Assembly: GCA_963921305.4 (NCBI GenBank)
Contig: CAWUEX030000002.1
Span: 2,108,001-2,172,000, forward strand
Direction: 5' to 3'
Source: CAWUEX02 sp963921305
Lineage (GTDB): Bacteria > Pseudomonadota > Alphaproteobacteria > Rhodospirillales > Rhodospirillaceae
DNA: 64,000 nucleotides
The position numbers were made by a program, and so were the translations under genes. Numbering within the stretch: the stretch's first letter is position 1; each line of letters begins with the position of its first letter. Shown here one piece after another: positions 18,155 through 25,899 of this stretch. Below the pieces are notes generated by a model. The model was given only the letters and a program-made list of their open reading frames with translations, was not told the origin of the DNA and searched no databases.

Positions 18155-19681
18155 GTGACAGATAAGGTTCCTTCGCCACCGCCAGCCGTAGACGATAACG
18201 ACGCCGGATGGGGCAACGTCGCGTTCGGTGTCATCCTCACGGCGACTCTGTTTCGCATTCTCGTGCTGGTGTCGTCCCCAATCCCGTTGATCTTTGACGA
18301 GGCGCAGTATTGGACGTGGGCCCAAGAGTTCGCGTTCGGTTATTTCTCTAAACCGCCGGTGATCGCCTGGGCCATCGCCGGAACCACAGCGGTGTGCGGT
18401 GATGGAGAAGCCTGCGTGCGCTTAAGTGCACCACTCATGCATGGTGGCACGGCGTTGGTTATCTACGCCCTGGCGCAATCTCTTTACTCCAGCCGGATCG
18501 GATTCTGGGCGGCGACCATGTACATCCTGCTGCCCGGTGTGTCCCTATCAGCCGTGATTATTTCGACCGACGTTTTCTTGCTGTTTTTCTGGGCGATGGC
18601 ATTGCTTGCCATCTGCCGCGCAGAAGAGACCGACCGTTGGGCGTGGTGGCTGGCCTTCGGCACTGCGTTCGGCCTCGGATTGATGAGCAAGTACGCGATG
18701 ATGTTCTTGGTGCTCGGGCTGATCACGGACGGACTGTGGCGGCTACGCGGGCGGGCGCTCTGGGGACGCATCAAATTCTGGGTTGCCTTGGCTGTGGCCG
18801 TGCTGATCTACGTGCCGAATTTGTGGTGGAACTGGGTGAACGGTTTTCCCAGCTACCGCCATACCGGCCAAAACGTGAACCTCTCCGGCGATCTGTTTAA
18901 TCCCCTGAAGTTGTTGGAATTCCTCGGCGGCCAGCTTGGCGTGTTCGGCCCGGTCCTGTTTGCTGCGCTGATTGCGCTCGCGGTTCTGCGTGTCGTCAAA
19001 GCGGAGGGCCGGCCCAAGCTCGATGACCGGCAAAAGTTTCTGTTCGCCTATTCCCTACCGATCATCGTTTTGATCACCGTGGAGGCCTTTGTCTCCCGCG
19101 CTCATGCCAACTGGGCGGCGACCGCCTACATCGCGTCAACGGTGTTGGTGACCGGTGAATTGATCAGGGTGGGACGGATCAGATTGCTCAAAATCTCAGC
19201 CGTGATTCACATCGCCGCTGCGGCGCTGCTCTACAACTTTGATCTTCTCGCCCGGACGTTTGATCTGCCGCTGACCCCTGACCTTGATCCGGCGCGGCGT
19301 ATGCGCGGCTGGGATCAGGCGGGTCAATGGCTTGCCGACTTGCGGCGCGAATACCCGGATCTGCGCCTGTTATTTGACGACCGCAAGGTCATGGCCGAAA
19401 TGCTATACTATGTGCAGCCGCATCCCTTTGACTCGGTCATGTGGAATCCCAAAGGGCAGCGCCTCAATCACTACGAGCTGACCACCGACATGACCCAAGC
19501 CATCGGCGAAGATTTTCTTTACGTGGTGCGGCACGACGATCTGCAGCGTGCGGCCGTGGCGTTTGAGGACTCACGTTTGGTCGCAACGTTCCGATCGCGC
19601 GCCTATACCGGCGATGTCTTAACCCTCAAGGCATACGCCTTGGCCGATTTCCAAGGGTATAACCGGGGCACACCTCCGTGA
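18155..19681 (+). CDS. Polytopic membrane glycosyltransferase (GT-C, PMT_2/family 39-like)
   Basis: This 508-residue protein has about ten transmembrane helices. The motif FDEAQYWTWAQEF follows the first helix (around residue 50) and contains the acidic residues expected of GT-C enzymes. FSKPPVIAW (around 70) and SKYAMMFLVLGL are also typical of this dolichyl/polyprenyl-phosphate-mannosyltransferase-like family. A soluble periplasmic C-terminal domain of about 130 residues follows. The start is GTG at 18155. Its stop overlaps the GTG of the PAP2 gene by 4 bases. It likely modifies an envelope glycan or lipid; donor and acceptor are unknown. Confidence 0.8.
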   Translation: MTDKVPSPPPAVDDNDAGWGNVAFGVILTATLFRILVLVSSPIPLIFDEAQYWTWAQEFAFGYFSKPPVIAWAIAGTTAVCGDGEACVRLSAPLMHGGTALVIYALAQSLYSSRIGFWAATMYILLPGVSLSAVIISTDVFLLFFWAMALLAICRAEETDRWAWWLAFGTAFGLGLMSKYAMMFLVLGLITDGLWRLRGRALWGRIKFWVALAVAVLIYVPNLWWNWVNGFPSYRHTGQNVNLSGDLFNPLKLLEFLGGQLGVFGPVLFAALIALAVLRVVKAEGRPKLDDRQKFLFAYSLPIIVLITVEAFVSRAHANWAATAYIASTVLVTGELIRVGRIRLLKISAVIHIAAAALLYNFDLLARTFDLPLTPDLDPARRMRGWDQAGQWLADLRREYPDLRLLFDDRKVMAEMLYYVQPHPFDSVMWNPKGQRLNHYELTTDMTQAIGEDFLYVVRHDDLQRAAVAFEDSRLVATFRSRAYTGDVLTLKAYALADFQGYNRGTPP

Positions 19682-20388
19682 CCGCCGGGCTGCGTCGCGT
19701 GGTCGCTGGTATCACACTTCGGCAGGTCGCACTCTGGGCCATCGCGTTCGCGCTGCTTCTGACATTTGTGCCGGCCTTCGACATATGGGTCAGCGGGCTG
19801 TTTTACGATGAAGCAGGACGCGCCTGGGTGAATCGAGGTCCGTTTCTGCAGTTCATGCGCAGTGGTGTGCCACCTTTGATCATCGGATGCCTGGTGTTCC
19901 TGATTTTGGTGTGGCTGGGCGGGCGCATCGCTGGCGGTGTGATTGAACCGGCGACCGGACGTAGCATCGGGTATTTGCTGGCCAGTCTGATTGCCGGTCC
20001 CGGCTTGATCGTTGAGAGCCTGTTGAAGTCGGTATGGGGCCGCGCGCGCCCCCGCGAGGTCACCGAATTCGGCGGACCGGATGTGTTTACACCGGCGGTA
20101 TGGATTTCCGACGCCTGCGAGAAAAACTGCTCGTTTGTGTCAGGCCACGCCGCATTGGGTTTTTGGACGACAGCCTTCGCTTTGATCTTGCCAGCACATA
20201 TGCGGGGACCAGCGCTGGCCGTGGGTGTCGGGTTTGGTGCTGTCATGGGGCTCGCCCGCATGGCTGAAGGCGCACACTTTCTGAGTGATATCGTGTACGC
20301 CGGGCTCATCGTGGTCGGACTCAACGCTTGGCTTGCGGATAAGATGCTGCGGACTGAGCCGGATACGGAGGCGGTCAGTGGCGCTTAA
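19678..20388 (+). CDS. PAP2-family phosphatase (LpxE/LpxF-like)
   Basis: This 236-residue membrane protein has a complete PAP2 triad: KSVWGRARP, SFVSGHA, and ARMAEGAHFLSD. The ordering and the long insert between the first two motifs resemble lipid A phosphatases of the LpxE/LpxF kind, but undecaprenyl pyrophosphate phosphatase activity is also possible. It starts at GTG 19678, coupled to the upstream glycosyltransferase. This is the second PAP2 plus membrane glycosyltransferase pair in the window, here next to an LPS export permease. Confidence 0.83.
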   Translation: MTAGLRRVVAGITLRQVALWAIAFALLLTFVPAFDIWVSGLFYDEAGRAWVNRGPFLQFMRSGVPPLIIGCLVFLILVWLGGRIAGGVIEPATGRSIGYLLASLIAGPGLIVESLLKSVWGRARPREVTEFGGPDVFTPAVWISDACEKNCSFVSGHAALGFWTTAFALILPAHMRGPALAVGVGFGAVMGLARMAEGAHFLSDIVYAGLIVVGLNAWLADKMLRTEPDTEAVSGA

Positions 20389-20824
20389 GGGATTGGTCGG
20401 GAAAATCTCTGACAAGCTGTCGGACACTTTCTCCGGGCAGGGCCGGGGACCATGGCAGCCGGAGGCCGGACCCTATCCGCGCTTGATGCTTCTTGAAGAA
20501 GATGCCCTGCAAAGCCTAAAGGATGTCGGCGGCTTGTACGCGCTGTGGCACCGCGGCGTGCGTCCTCAGTGGATTTATGCCGGCCATGCGGATGACCTGG
20601 GTGAGGCGTTGACCACCGCGCAGGAGCATCCCGATGTACGCCTCTACGATCTTAACGAAGGTGTTTTTGTGACCTGGGCGGTTTGGCCGGCAGATCAGCG
20701 CGCAGGAGCCGTGATCTACCTCCGTGGTGTGATGGAGCCTGCAGCGGGGCTCGACGCCCTCGACGTCCTCGGGCTGGTCGCCGAAGATGCCAAGCCGGTC
20801 ACCGTTCCGCTCCCCGTCGATTGA
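20378..20824 (+). CDS. Small protein of unknown function with a weak GIY-YIG-like pattern
   Basis: I do not recognise a family for this 148-residue protein. The start is GTG at 20378, overlapping the end of the PAP2 gene by 11 bases; longer versions overlap PAP2 with Arg-rich shadow sequence. Residues about 47-70 read GGLYALWHRGVRPQWIYAG followed by HADDLGEAL. This resembles the GIY and YVG strands and following turn of GIY-YIG domains, but the catalytic arginine is not evident. A WAVWPADQRAGAVIYLRG stretch follows. It could be a degenerate, non-catalytic relative. No signal peptide or membrane helix is seen. Confidence 0.6.
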   Translation: MALKGLVGKISDKLSDTFSGQGRGPWQPEAGPYPRLMLLEEDALQSLKDVGGLYALWHRGVRPQWIYAGHADDLGEALTTAQEHPDVRLYDLNEGVFVTWAVWPADQRAGAVIYLRGVMEPAAGLDALDVLGLVAEDAKPVTVPLPVD

Positions 20825-20894
20825 ACAGCCGGGCACCGAACGGCGCTTTCACTTTTCACCTTGGTTCGTTCCTGTGCCGGGCTATGCTGGCCCC

Positions 20895-21677
20895 ATGAAA
20901 AAGATGTATGTCGATGGACCGTTCGGGCAAGTGCATACGCGCGTGCTTGGAGAGGGGACACCGCTGGTGCTGTTGCACCAGACGGCGTGGTCATCCCTGC
21001 AATACAAAAACGCCATGCCGTTCTTGGCGGAGCGCGGCTTCAAATGCATCGCCGTAGACACGCCCGGGTACGGTTTATCTGATGGCCCAACTGAACCGCC
21101 GTCAGTGCATGACTACGCCGACTCCCTAAACGCGGTCTTCGTGCAGATGGGCCTCGATAGTCCCGTGGTGCTGGGGCACCACACGGGCGTGTCGATCGCG
21201 GTCGCCTTCGCGGCCAAGCATCCGGGCAAAGTTGGCAAGCTGGTGCTGCATGGGGTTCCGATCTACACGGAAGAGGAACGCGAGCAGCGCCTGGCCAAGC
21301 CACATTTCGACCAGACCCCGCGTGAAGATGGCTCGCACCTAACGGATCGCTGGAAGATTGCCAGCGGAGTCGTCGCCAACAAGGCCACACCTGAGGCGAT
21401 TCACTGGTCGCTGGTGCAGTTCTTCTGGGCCGGGCCCAAGGAATGGTACGGCCACCACGCCGCGTTCAAATACGACATCGAACCCGATCTACAGGCGCTT
21501 ACCGTGCCCACGGCTATCGTGTCCAATTCCGGCGACGTTCTGCACAACAAGATGCTCTATTTGCAGGACATGCGCCCGGACTTTGAGTTCGCGGAGTGGG
21601 ACGGGGGGACGTTCCACATGATCTTCGAAGAACCTGAACGCTGGGCGAATTTGATCGCCGGCGTTGCAGGTTCTTAA
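20895..21677 (+). CDS. Alpha/beta-hydrolase-fold protein with His in the nucleophile elbow (paralogue 1)
   Basis: This 260-residue protein has the fold's landmarks: an oxyanion region (LLHQTAWSS), DTPGYGLSD after strand 4, and a nucleophile elbow reading GHHTG (residues 94-98). The central position, normally Ser, Asp or Cys, is His96. The acid (SNSGD) and late histidine (GTFHMIFEEP) are retained. Function is unknown; without a usual nucleophile it may be a lyase, isomerase or non-hydrolytic enzyme. The ATG at 20895 gives the family N-terminus MKKMYVDGPFGQVH. The next gene is a clear paralogue, 6 bases downstream. Confidence 0.8.
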   Translation: MKKMYVDGPFGQVHTRVLGEGTPLVLLHQTAWSSLQYKNAMPFLAERGFKCIAVDTPGYGLSDGPTEPPSVHDYADSLNAVFVQMGLDSPVVLGHHTGVSIAVAFAAKHPGKVGKLVLHGVPIYTEEEREQRLAKPHFDQTPREDGSHLTDRWKIASGVVANKATPEAIHWSLVQFFWAGPKEWYGHHAAFKYDIEPDLQALTVPTAIVSNSGDVLHNKMLYLQDMRPDFEFAEWDGGTFHMIFEEPERWANLIAGVAGS

Positions 21678-21683
21678 TTGAGC

Positions 21684-22478
21684 ATGCCTAATAAACCACG
21701 CCGCGCCTATGCCGATGGGCCGACCGGCCAAATCCATTATCAGGTGCTGGGCGAAGGTATTCCGCTGGTGCTGTCGCATCAGTCGCCCAGCTCGTCGAAC
21801 ATGTTCAGTAAGGCTTATCCGCTGCTGGCTGCCGCCGGTGTACAGGCGATTGGCATCGACACGCCGGGCTTCGGCAGCTCCGATGTGCCCGATCCAAGGC
21901 CATCGGTGAGCGATTACGCCACCATGTTTGCGCCGGTGCTGGACGCGCTCGGGCTCAAGGCGGCTCACTTCTTAGGGCATCACACCGGCGCCTCGAACGT
22001 CGCCGACTTTGCCCACGCCAACCCGGATCGTGTGCTGTCGATTATTCTCAACGGCCCGCCTGTTTTTACCGAAGAAGAACGCGCCGGGCGTCAGGGCGGC
22101 CCGGGCCCCATGGCCATCGAAACCGACGGCAGTCACCTCAAGAAACGCTGGGACGCGCGTATCGCCGCGACGGAGGGCTGGACGGACATCAACGCCATGC
22201 ACCGCAACGTGTTGCAAACGCTGTGGGCCGGGGAGACGTTCTGGTATGGCCATAAAGCAGCCTATGAATACGACGTGACCGAAGCGTTTATGGGCTTGAA
22301 GATGCCGGGCATGATCCTCACCAACACCGGTGACGATATTTATCACCTCAGTTGCCGGGCGCGCGACATGCGCCCAGATATGACGTTTGTCGAGCTCGAT
22401 GGCGGCACCCACGATATCGTCGATGAACAGCCACAGGCCTGGACCGACGCCGTGGTTGCCTTCCTCAAAGGCGTTTAG
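21684..22478 (+). CDS. Alpha/beta-hydrolase-fold protein with His in the nucleophile elbow (paralogue 2)
   Basis: This 264-residue paralogue of the preceding gene shares its layout, including YADGPTGQIHYQVLGEG at the start, SHQSPSSSN in the oxyanion region and DTPGFGSSD. The elbow is GHHTG (residues 98-102), again with His (100) where a nucleophile is expected. The acid (TNTGDD) and late histidine (GGTHDIVDEQP) are kept. Conservation of the odd elbow in both copies argues against a random mutation. A TTG two codons upstream is an alternative start. The pair probably arose by tandem duplication and ends at a likely terminator. Confidence 0.8.
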   Translation: MPNKPRRAYADGPTGQIHYQVLGEGIPLVLSHQSPSSSNMFSKAYPLLAAAGVQAIGIDTPGFGSSDVPDPRPSVSDYATMFAPVLDALGLKAAHFLGHHTGASNVADFAHANPDRVLSIILNGPPVFTEEERAGRQGGPGPMAIETDGSHLKKRWDARIAATEGWTDINAMHRNVLQTLWAGETFWYGHKAAYEYDVTEAFMGLKMPGMILTNTGDDIYHLSCRARDMRPDMTFVELDGGTHDIVDEQPQAWTDAVVAFLKGV

Positions 22479-22502
22479 CGGGTCCATCAAAGGCCTGTGA
22501 GC

Positions 22503-22524
22503 GGCGCGGGCGCGCGCCGATTTT
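22503..22524 (+). terminator. Possible intrinsic terminator after the hydrolase pair
   Basis: A 6-bp GC stem (GGCGCG at 22503-22508 with CGCGCC at 22513-22518) and 4-base loop is followed by GATTTTC. The T-run is short, so efficiency is uncertain. It lies 25 bases after the second hydrolase gene and before the type III PKS gene. Confidence 0.4.
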
Positions 22525-22561
22525 CAGAGGCGCCGCCACATTCCTTTGCTAGCGTGGCCCC

Positions 22562-23647
22562 ATGACAGCCTCACACTCATTTGCACCGGCTGAGATTCAC
22601 GCCGTGGCGACCGCCTATCCGCCGCATGTCATGACCCAGCAAGAGGTCGCGGCGCAGGCGGCCAAGGTGTTTGGTCACAAGCCTGATTATTTCCGGCGTA
22701 TGGCTGCAGCTTACGGCAATGCGGGCGTGGAGACGCGGCATTCTTGCGTGTCGCTGGACTGGTACCTATCGCCCCACGGTTGGCCGGAACGCATGCAATT
22801 GTACGAAGAGCACGCCATTCCGCTGTTGTTGGCCGCGGCGCAGGACTGCTTTGACCAGGCCGGAATCAAAGCCACGGACATTGCCGCGACCGTGACGGTG
22901 TCGAGCACAGGTGTCGTGACCCCCAGTTTAGACTCCCTGATTCAAGGGCCGCTTGGCTTAACCCCAAACGTCGCGCGCTTGCCGGTGTTTGGATTGGGAT
23001 GCGCCGGGGGTGTTATCGGTTTGTCCCGCGCGGCCGCCTTGGCGCAAGCGCATCCCGGGCAGTGGGTTTTGTTTTTATGTGTCGAGTTGTGCGGCCTTAC
23101 CTTCCGTCCCAGCGACGACAGCAAAGCCAATCTGATCGGCACGGCGATCTTCGGCGATGGCGCGGCGGCACTACTCGTGCGTACACCGGGAGAGGTGGAT
23201 CAAGCGAACTCCAAGCCGCTTGCCGAAGTGCATGGCTCCGGTGAGCATACCTGGCCCGACACGCGGGACATCATGGGCTGGCGCGTGGAAGACGACGGGC
23301 TCGGTGTGGTGTTTTCACGGGATATTCCTCAACTCGTGCGCACTAAACTCCGCGAGGTGACCGATGCGTTCCTAACTGACAACGGCCTGACGTTAGACGA
23401 GGTCGACGGCGTTCTATGCCATCCCGGTGGTGATAAGGTTTTGGCAGCGCTGGAAGATGCTTTCGATCTTGGCCCGGATGATCTGCGTCATGCGCGCGAG
23501 GTTCTGCGCGTCAAGGGCAATATGTCTGCCGTCACCGTGCTTGCGGTGCTAGAGCGCGCGGTCGAACACGGCGATAAAGGCCGGCACGTCATGACAGCGC
23601 TGGGCCCCGGCTTTACCGCCGGCACGGCGCTCATCGATTTGGTTTAG
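22562..23647 (+). CDS. Type III polyketide synthase (chalcone synthase-like)
   Basis: This 361-residue thiolase-fold enzyme condenses an acyl-CoA starter with malonyl-CoA units. The catalytic cysteine is in GLGCAGGVIGLSRA (Cys147), the histidine in LCHPGGDK, and the asparagine in VKGNMSAVT. ALGPGFTAG closes the protein, as in bacterial alkylpyrone/alkylresorcinol synthases. The product cannot be predicted from sequence. It is followed directly by an isoprenylcysteine-methyltransferase-like gene; the same pair in Bacillus (bpsA-bpsB) makes alkylpyrones and their methyl ethers. There is no obvious starter-loading protein or oxidoreductase next to it. Confidence 0.93.
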   Translation: MTASHSFAPAEIHAVATAYPPHVMTQQEVAAQAAKVFGHKPDYFRRMAAAYGNAGVETRHSCVSLDWYLSPHGWPERMQLYEEHAIPLLLAAAQDCFDQAGIKATDIAATVTVSSTGVVTPSLDSLIQGPLGLTPNVARLPVFGLGCAGGVIGLSRAAALAQAHPGQWVLFLCVELCGLTFRPSDDSKANLIGTAIFGDGAAALLVRTPGEVDQANSKPLAEVHGSGEHTWPDTRDIMGWRVEDDGLGVVFSRDIPQLVRTKLREVTDAFLTDNGLTLDEVDGVLCHPGGDKVLAALEDAFDLGPDDLRHAREVLRVKGNMSAVTVLAVLERAVEHGDKGRHVMTALGPGFTAGTALIDLV

Positions 23648-23656
23648 GTGTTTGCG

Positions 23657-24163
23657 ATGTCATCCACCCTAACGGCCTATGTGATTTTGATATTGGTCGC
23701 CGTGCAGCGCGTCGGCGAGTTGGTGATCGCACGCAGGAACACAGCCCGTCTCCTGCAGTCCGGCGGGGTCGAAGTGGGTGCGCGGCACTATCCGCTGTTT
23801 GTGGTGTTGCACGGTACGTGGCTGGTGGCGTTGTTGATCTGGGTTGGTGTAACCGGCCCCCCGATTTCCTGGCCGCTCATTGGCATCTTCGTTGTGCTGC
23901 AGCCTGGCCGCGTCTGGGTGCTGATGACGCTCGGGCCCTATTGGACCACCCGCATCATCACCGTTCCGGACAAACCGTTGATTGCAACGGGCCCTTATCG
24001 TTTCGTGCGGCACCCCAACTACTGGGTCGTTGTTGGCGAGATTGCGGTTTTGCCGCTGGCCTTCGGAGCGTGGCAGATTGCGGTGATCTATTCGCTATTG
24101 AACGCCTTGTTGCTCCGCCACCGTATTCGCGTTGAGGACGCCGTCTTAACGGATCGGCGCTAA
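23657..24163 (+). CDS. Isoprenylcysteine carboxyl methyltransferase-family protein (ICMT-like)
   Basis: This 168-residue membrane protein has four to five helices. Its C-terminal block GPYRFVRHPNYWVVVGEI is the hallmark of the ICMT/PEMT methyltransferases, which bind S-adenosylmethionine in this region. Given its position just after a type III PKS, it probably O-methylates the polyketide product rather than a prenylated protein. The ATG at 23657 has AGGTG eight bases upstream; a GTG three codons earlier is possible. It converges on recX. Confidence 0.87.
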   Translation: MSSTLTAYVILILVAVQRVGELVIARRNTARLLQSGGVEVGARHYPLFVVLHGTWLVALLIWVGVTGPPISWPLIGIFVVLQPGRVWVLMTLGPYWTTRIITVPDKPLIATGPYRFVRHPNYWVVVGEIAVLPLAFGAWQIAVIYSLLNALLLRHRIRVEDAVLTDRR

Positions 24164-24183
24164 GCGCGTCTCAAAGTGACGGG

Positions 24184-24783
24184 TCAATGGCGCGGCTCGC
24201 TTTCCAGCAGCCGGCGGGCGATATCATAGGAAAAACCGGCGCGCCCCAGGGCGGCGAGATCTTTGCGGCCTTGGTCCTCACCGGCCTCTCTGGTGCGGTA
24301 GGGTCCGATGCGCCGCCGCGCCGCATAGGCATGGGCGGCATCGAATTCAGGATCCTCGGTCCCATCAGAAAGGCTGGCCAGCGCCGCGTCCGCCGCTGCC
24401 CGGTCGATGCCTTTAGAGGCCAGATAGGCCCGGATTTTCCGATGGGATTGACCGCGGCGTGACATCGACCGCGCCTTGCCTTCAGCGTAGCGGGAGTCGT
24501 CGATCGCGCCGGAGCGGACCAATCCCGAGACAAGATCATCGATCCAGCCCCGAGCCTGATCGAGGTCGGTGTCGTGGTGCCGGGTAGCTTTGAGGACTCG
24601 CCGGTACAACACCTGTTTAAGGTTTTCCGCGCTCGTGGCGAAGCGTTCCAAATGATAGAGGGCAATGTTGCGCAGCCGGTCGGGCGTGATCTTGCGCGGC
24701 ACTTTCCCGGCGCTGGCTTTCTTTTTGCCCGCTTTGTTTGTGTCCGGTTTGGCCTGGCCAGGCCCATCCGCGCCGCCGGTCAT
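24184..24783 (-). CDS. recX: Regulatory protein RecX
   Basis: RecX binds RecA filaments and modulates recombination. This 199-residue protein has a basic N-terminal extension (about 40 residues rich in Lys and Gly), then three-helix repeats. Typical blocks are NIALYHLERFATSAENLKQVL, GAIDDSRYAEGKARSMSRRG, KIRAYLASKGI and GFSYDIARRLLE. The ATG at 24783 has an AAGGGG ribosome-binding site. A longer frame begins inside the divergent ABC permease promoter region and is unlikely. It stands alone, away from recA, which is common in alphaproteobacteria. Confidence 0.88.
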   Translation of the reverse strand: MTGGADGPGQAKPDTNKAGKKKASAGKVPRKITPDRLRNIALYHLERFATSAENLKQVLYRRVLKATRHHDTDLDQARGWIDDLVSGLVRSGAIDDSRYAEGKARSMSRRGQSHRKIRAYLASKGIDRAAADAALASLSDGTEDPEFDAAHAYAARRRIGPYRTREAGEDQGRKDLAALGRAGFSYDIARRLLESEPRH

Positions 24784-24866
24784 GTGACGCCCCTTGATCT
24801 CATGTGTTCTGAAGCCTAAACCAACAACCCCAATGCCAACAGCCATCGTGACGCACGAGGTGTTCA

Positions 24867-25682
24867 GTGACTGAAGCGACGCAAAACCGGGAATTTTCAA
24901 TCCCCCTGCCGCGGGACGTCGGCGCGGTGAACTGGCGTGGCATGTGGGAACTCTACATGAAGGAGGTGCGGCGCTTTACCAAAGTGGCGACTCAAACTGT
25001 CGCCGCACCGATGGTCACGACACTGCTGTTTCTGATCATTTTCACTTTTGCGTTCGATCGTCCGTCCGTCGGCGGTGTGCCGTTCAATGATTTTCTCGTA
25101 CCCGGCTTGATCATGATGTCGATCGTGCAAAACGCGTTCGCCAACACGTCTTCGTCCATACTCGTGGCCAAGGTACAGGGAAACATTGTCGATGTGCTGA
25201 TGCCGCCGCTCAGCGCCATCGAAATGACGATTGCCTGGACCATGGGCGCGGTGACGCGCGGACTGGTGGTGGGTATCGCGGCGGCCGTGGCGATGTCGTT
25301 CTTCGCCGAGATCCATGTGCATAACCCGTTTCTGATTATCTATCACGCCTTGATGGGCGCGATCTTCATGGCCTGCGCCGGCATCATCGGCGCGGTCTGG
25401 GCCGAGAAGTTCGATCACATGGCCGCGGTGACCAATTTTGTCGTCACACCACTCACGTTCCTGTCGGGCACGTTTTATACCATTGACCGTCTGCCTGAAG
25501 GCTTGCGGTTCATCTGCCAATACAATCCGTTTTTCTACGCCATCGACGGGTTCCGCCACGGGTTCCTAGGGCAGGAGTCCACGCAGGTTCTGCTGGGCGT
25601 GGTCGTGACCGGCGGCACCGCGGCTCTGACGGTTGCCGTGACCTACCTGATGCTGCGCAGCGGCTACAAACTCAAAGCCTAG
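24867..25682 (+). CDS. ABC-2 type transporter permease
   Basis: This 271-residue protein has six predicted helices and the ABC-2 pattern of the NodJ/YadH group, with FNDFLVPGLIMMSIVQNAF, the conserved GTFYTIDRLPEGLR before the last helices, and QYNPFFYAIDGFRHGFLG. Such permeases export polysaccharides, lipids or drugs with a separate ATPase. No ABC ATPase gene is adjacent; the nearest ABC ATPase in the window is ftsE, which is unrelated. The GTG start at 24867 has GAGG upstream. A probable terminator follows at 25757. Confidence 0.87.
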   Translation: MTEATQNREFSIPLPRDVGAVNWRGMWELYMKEVRRFTKVATQTVAAPMVTTLLFLIIFTFAFDRPSVGGVPFNDFLVPGLIMMSIVQNAFANTSSSILVAKVQGNIVDVLMPPLSAIEMTIAWTMGAVTRGLVVGIAAAVAMSFFAEIHVHNPFLIIYHALMGAIFMACAGIIGAVWAEKFDHMAAVTNFVVTPLTFLSGTFYTIDRLPEGLRFICQYNPFFYAIDGFRHGFLGQESTQVLLGVVVTGGTAALTVAVTYLMLRSGYKLKA

Positions 25683-25756
25683 GCGGGCGGTGGCCCATAC
25701 CGCCGTCCCGCTACAATTGACAATCGCACCCCGACGGCGATAGAACGGCAGAAATC

Positions 25757-25787
25757 GGGCGGTCGGCAGGCCGCCCCTTTTGTTTTC
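25757..25787 (+). terminator. Intrinsic terminator between the ABC permease and argD
   Basis: Stem GGGCGG (25757-25762) pairs with CCGCCC (25771-25776) across an 8-base loop and is followed by CTTTTGTTTTC. It lies 75 bases after the permease stop and 113 bases before argD. It could also act as an attenuator in an argD leader, but I see no leader peptide with arginine codons. Confidence 0.65.
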
Positions 25788-25899
25788 GGGCTGCCAGGAC
25801 GCACATATTCCTGCGGACCACTGTTCAAAGCGTTGTGTTGAAAAAACTGTCCGCGAACCCAACGGCCCGCGGCGAGAGGACCTTTTTTCGGGGGATGCC

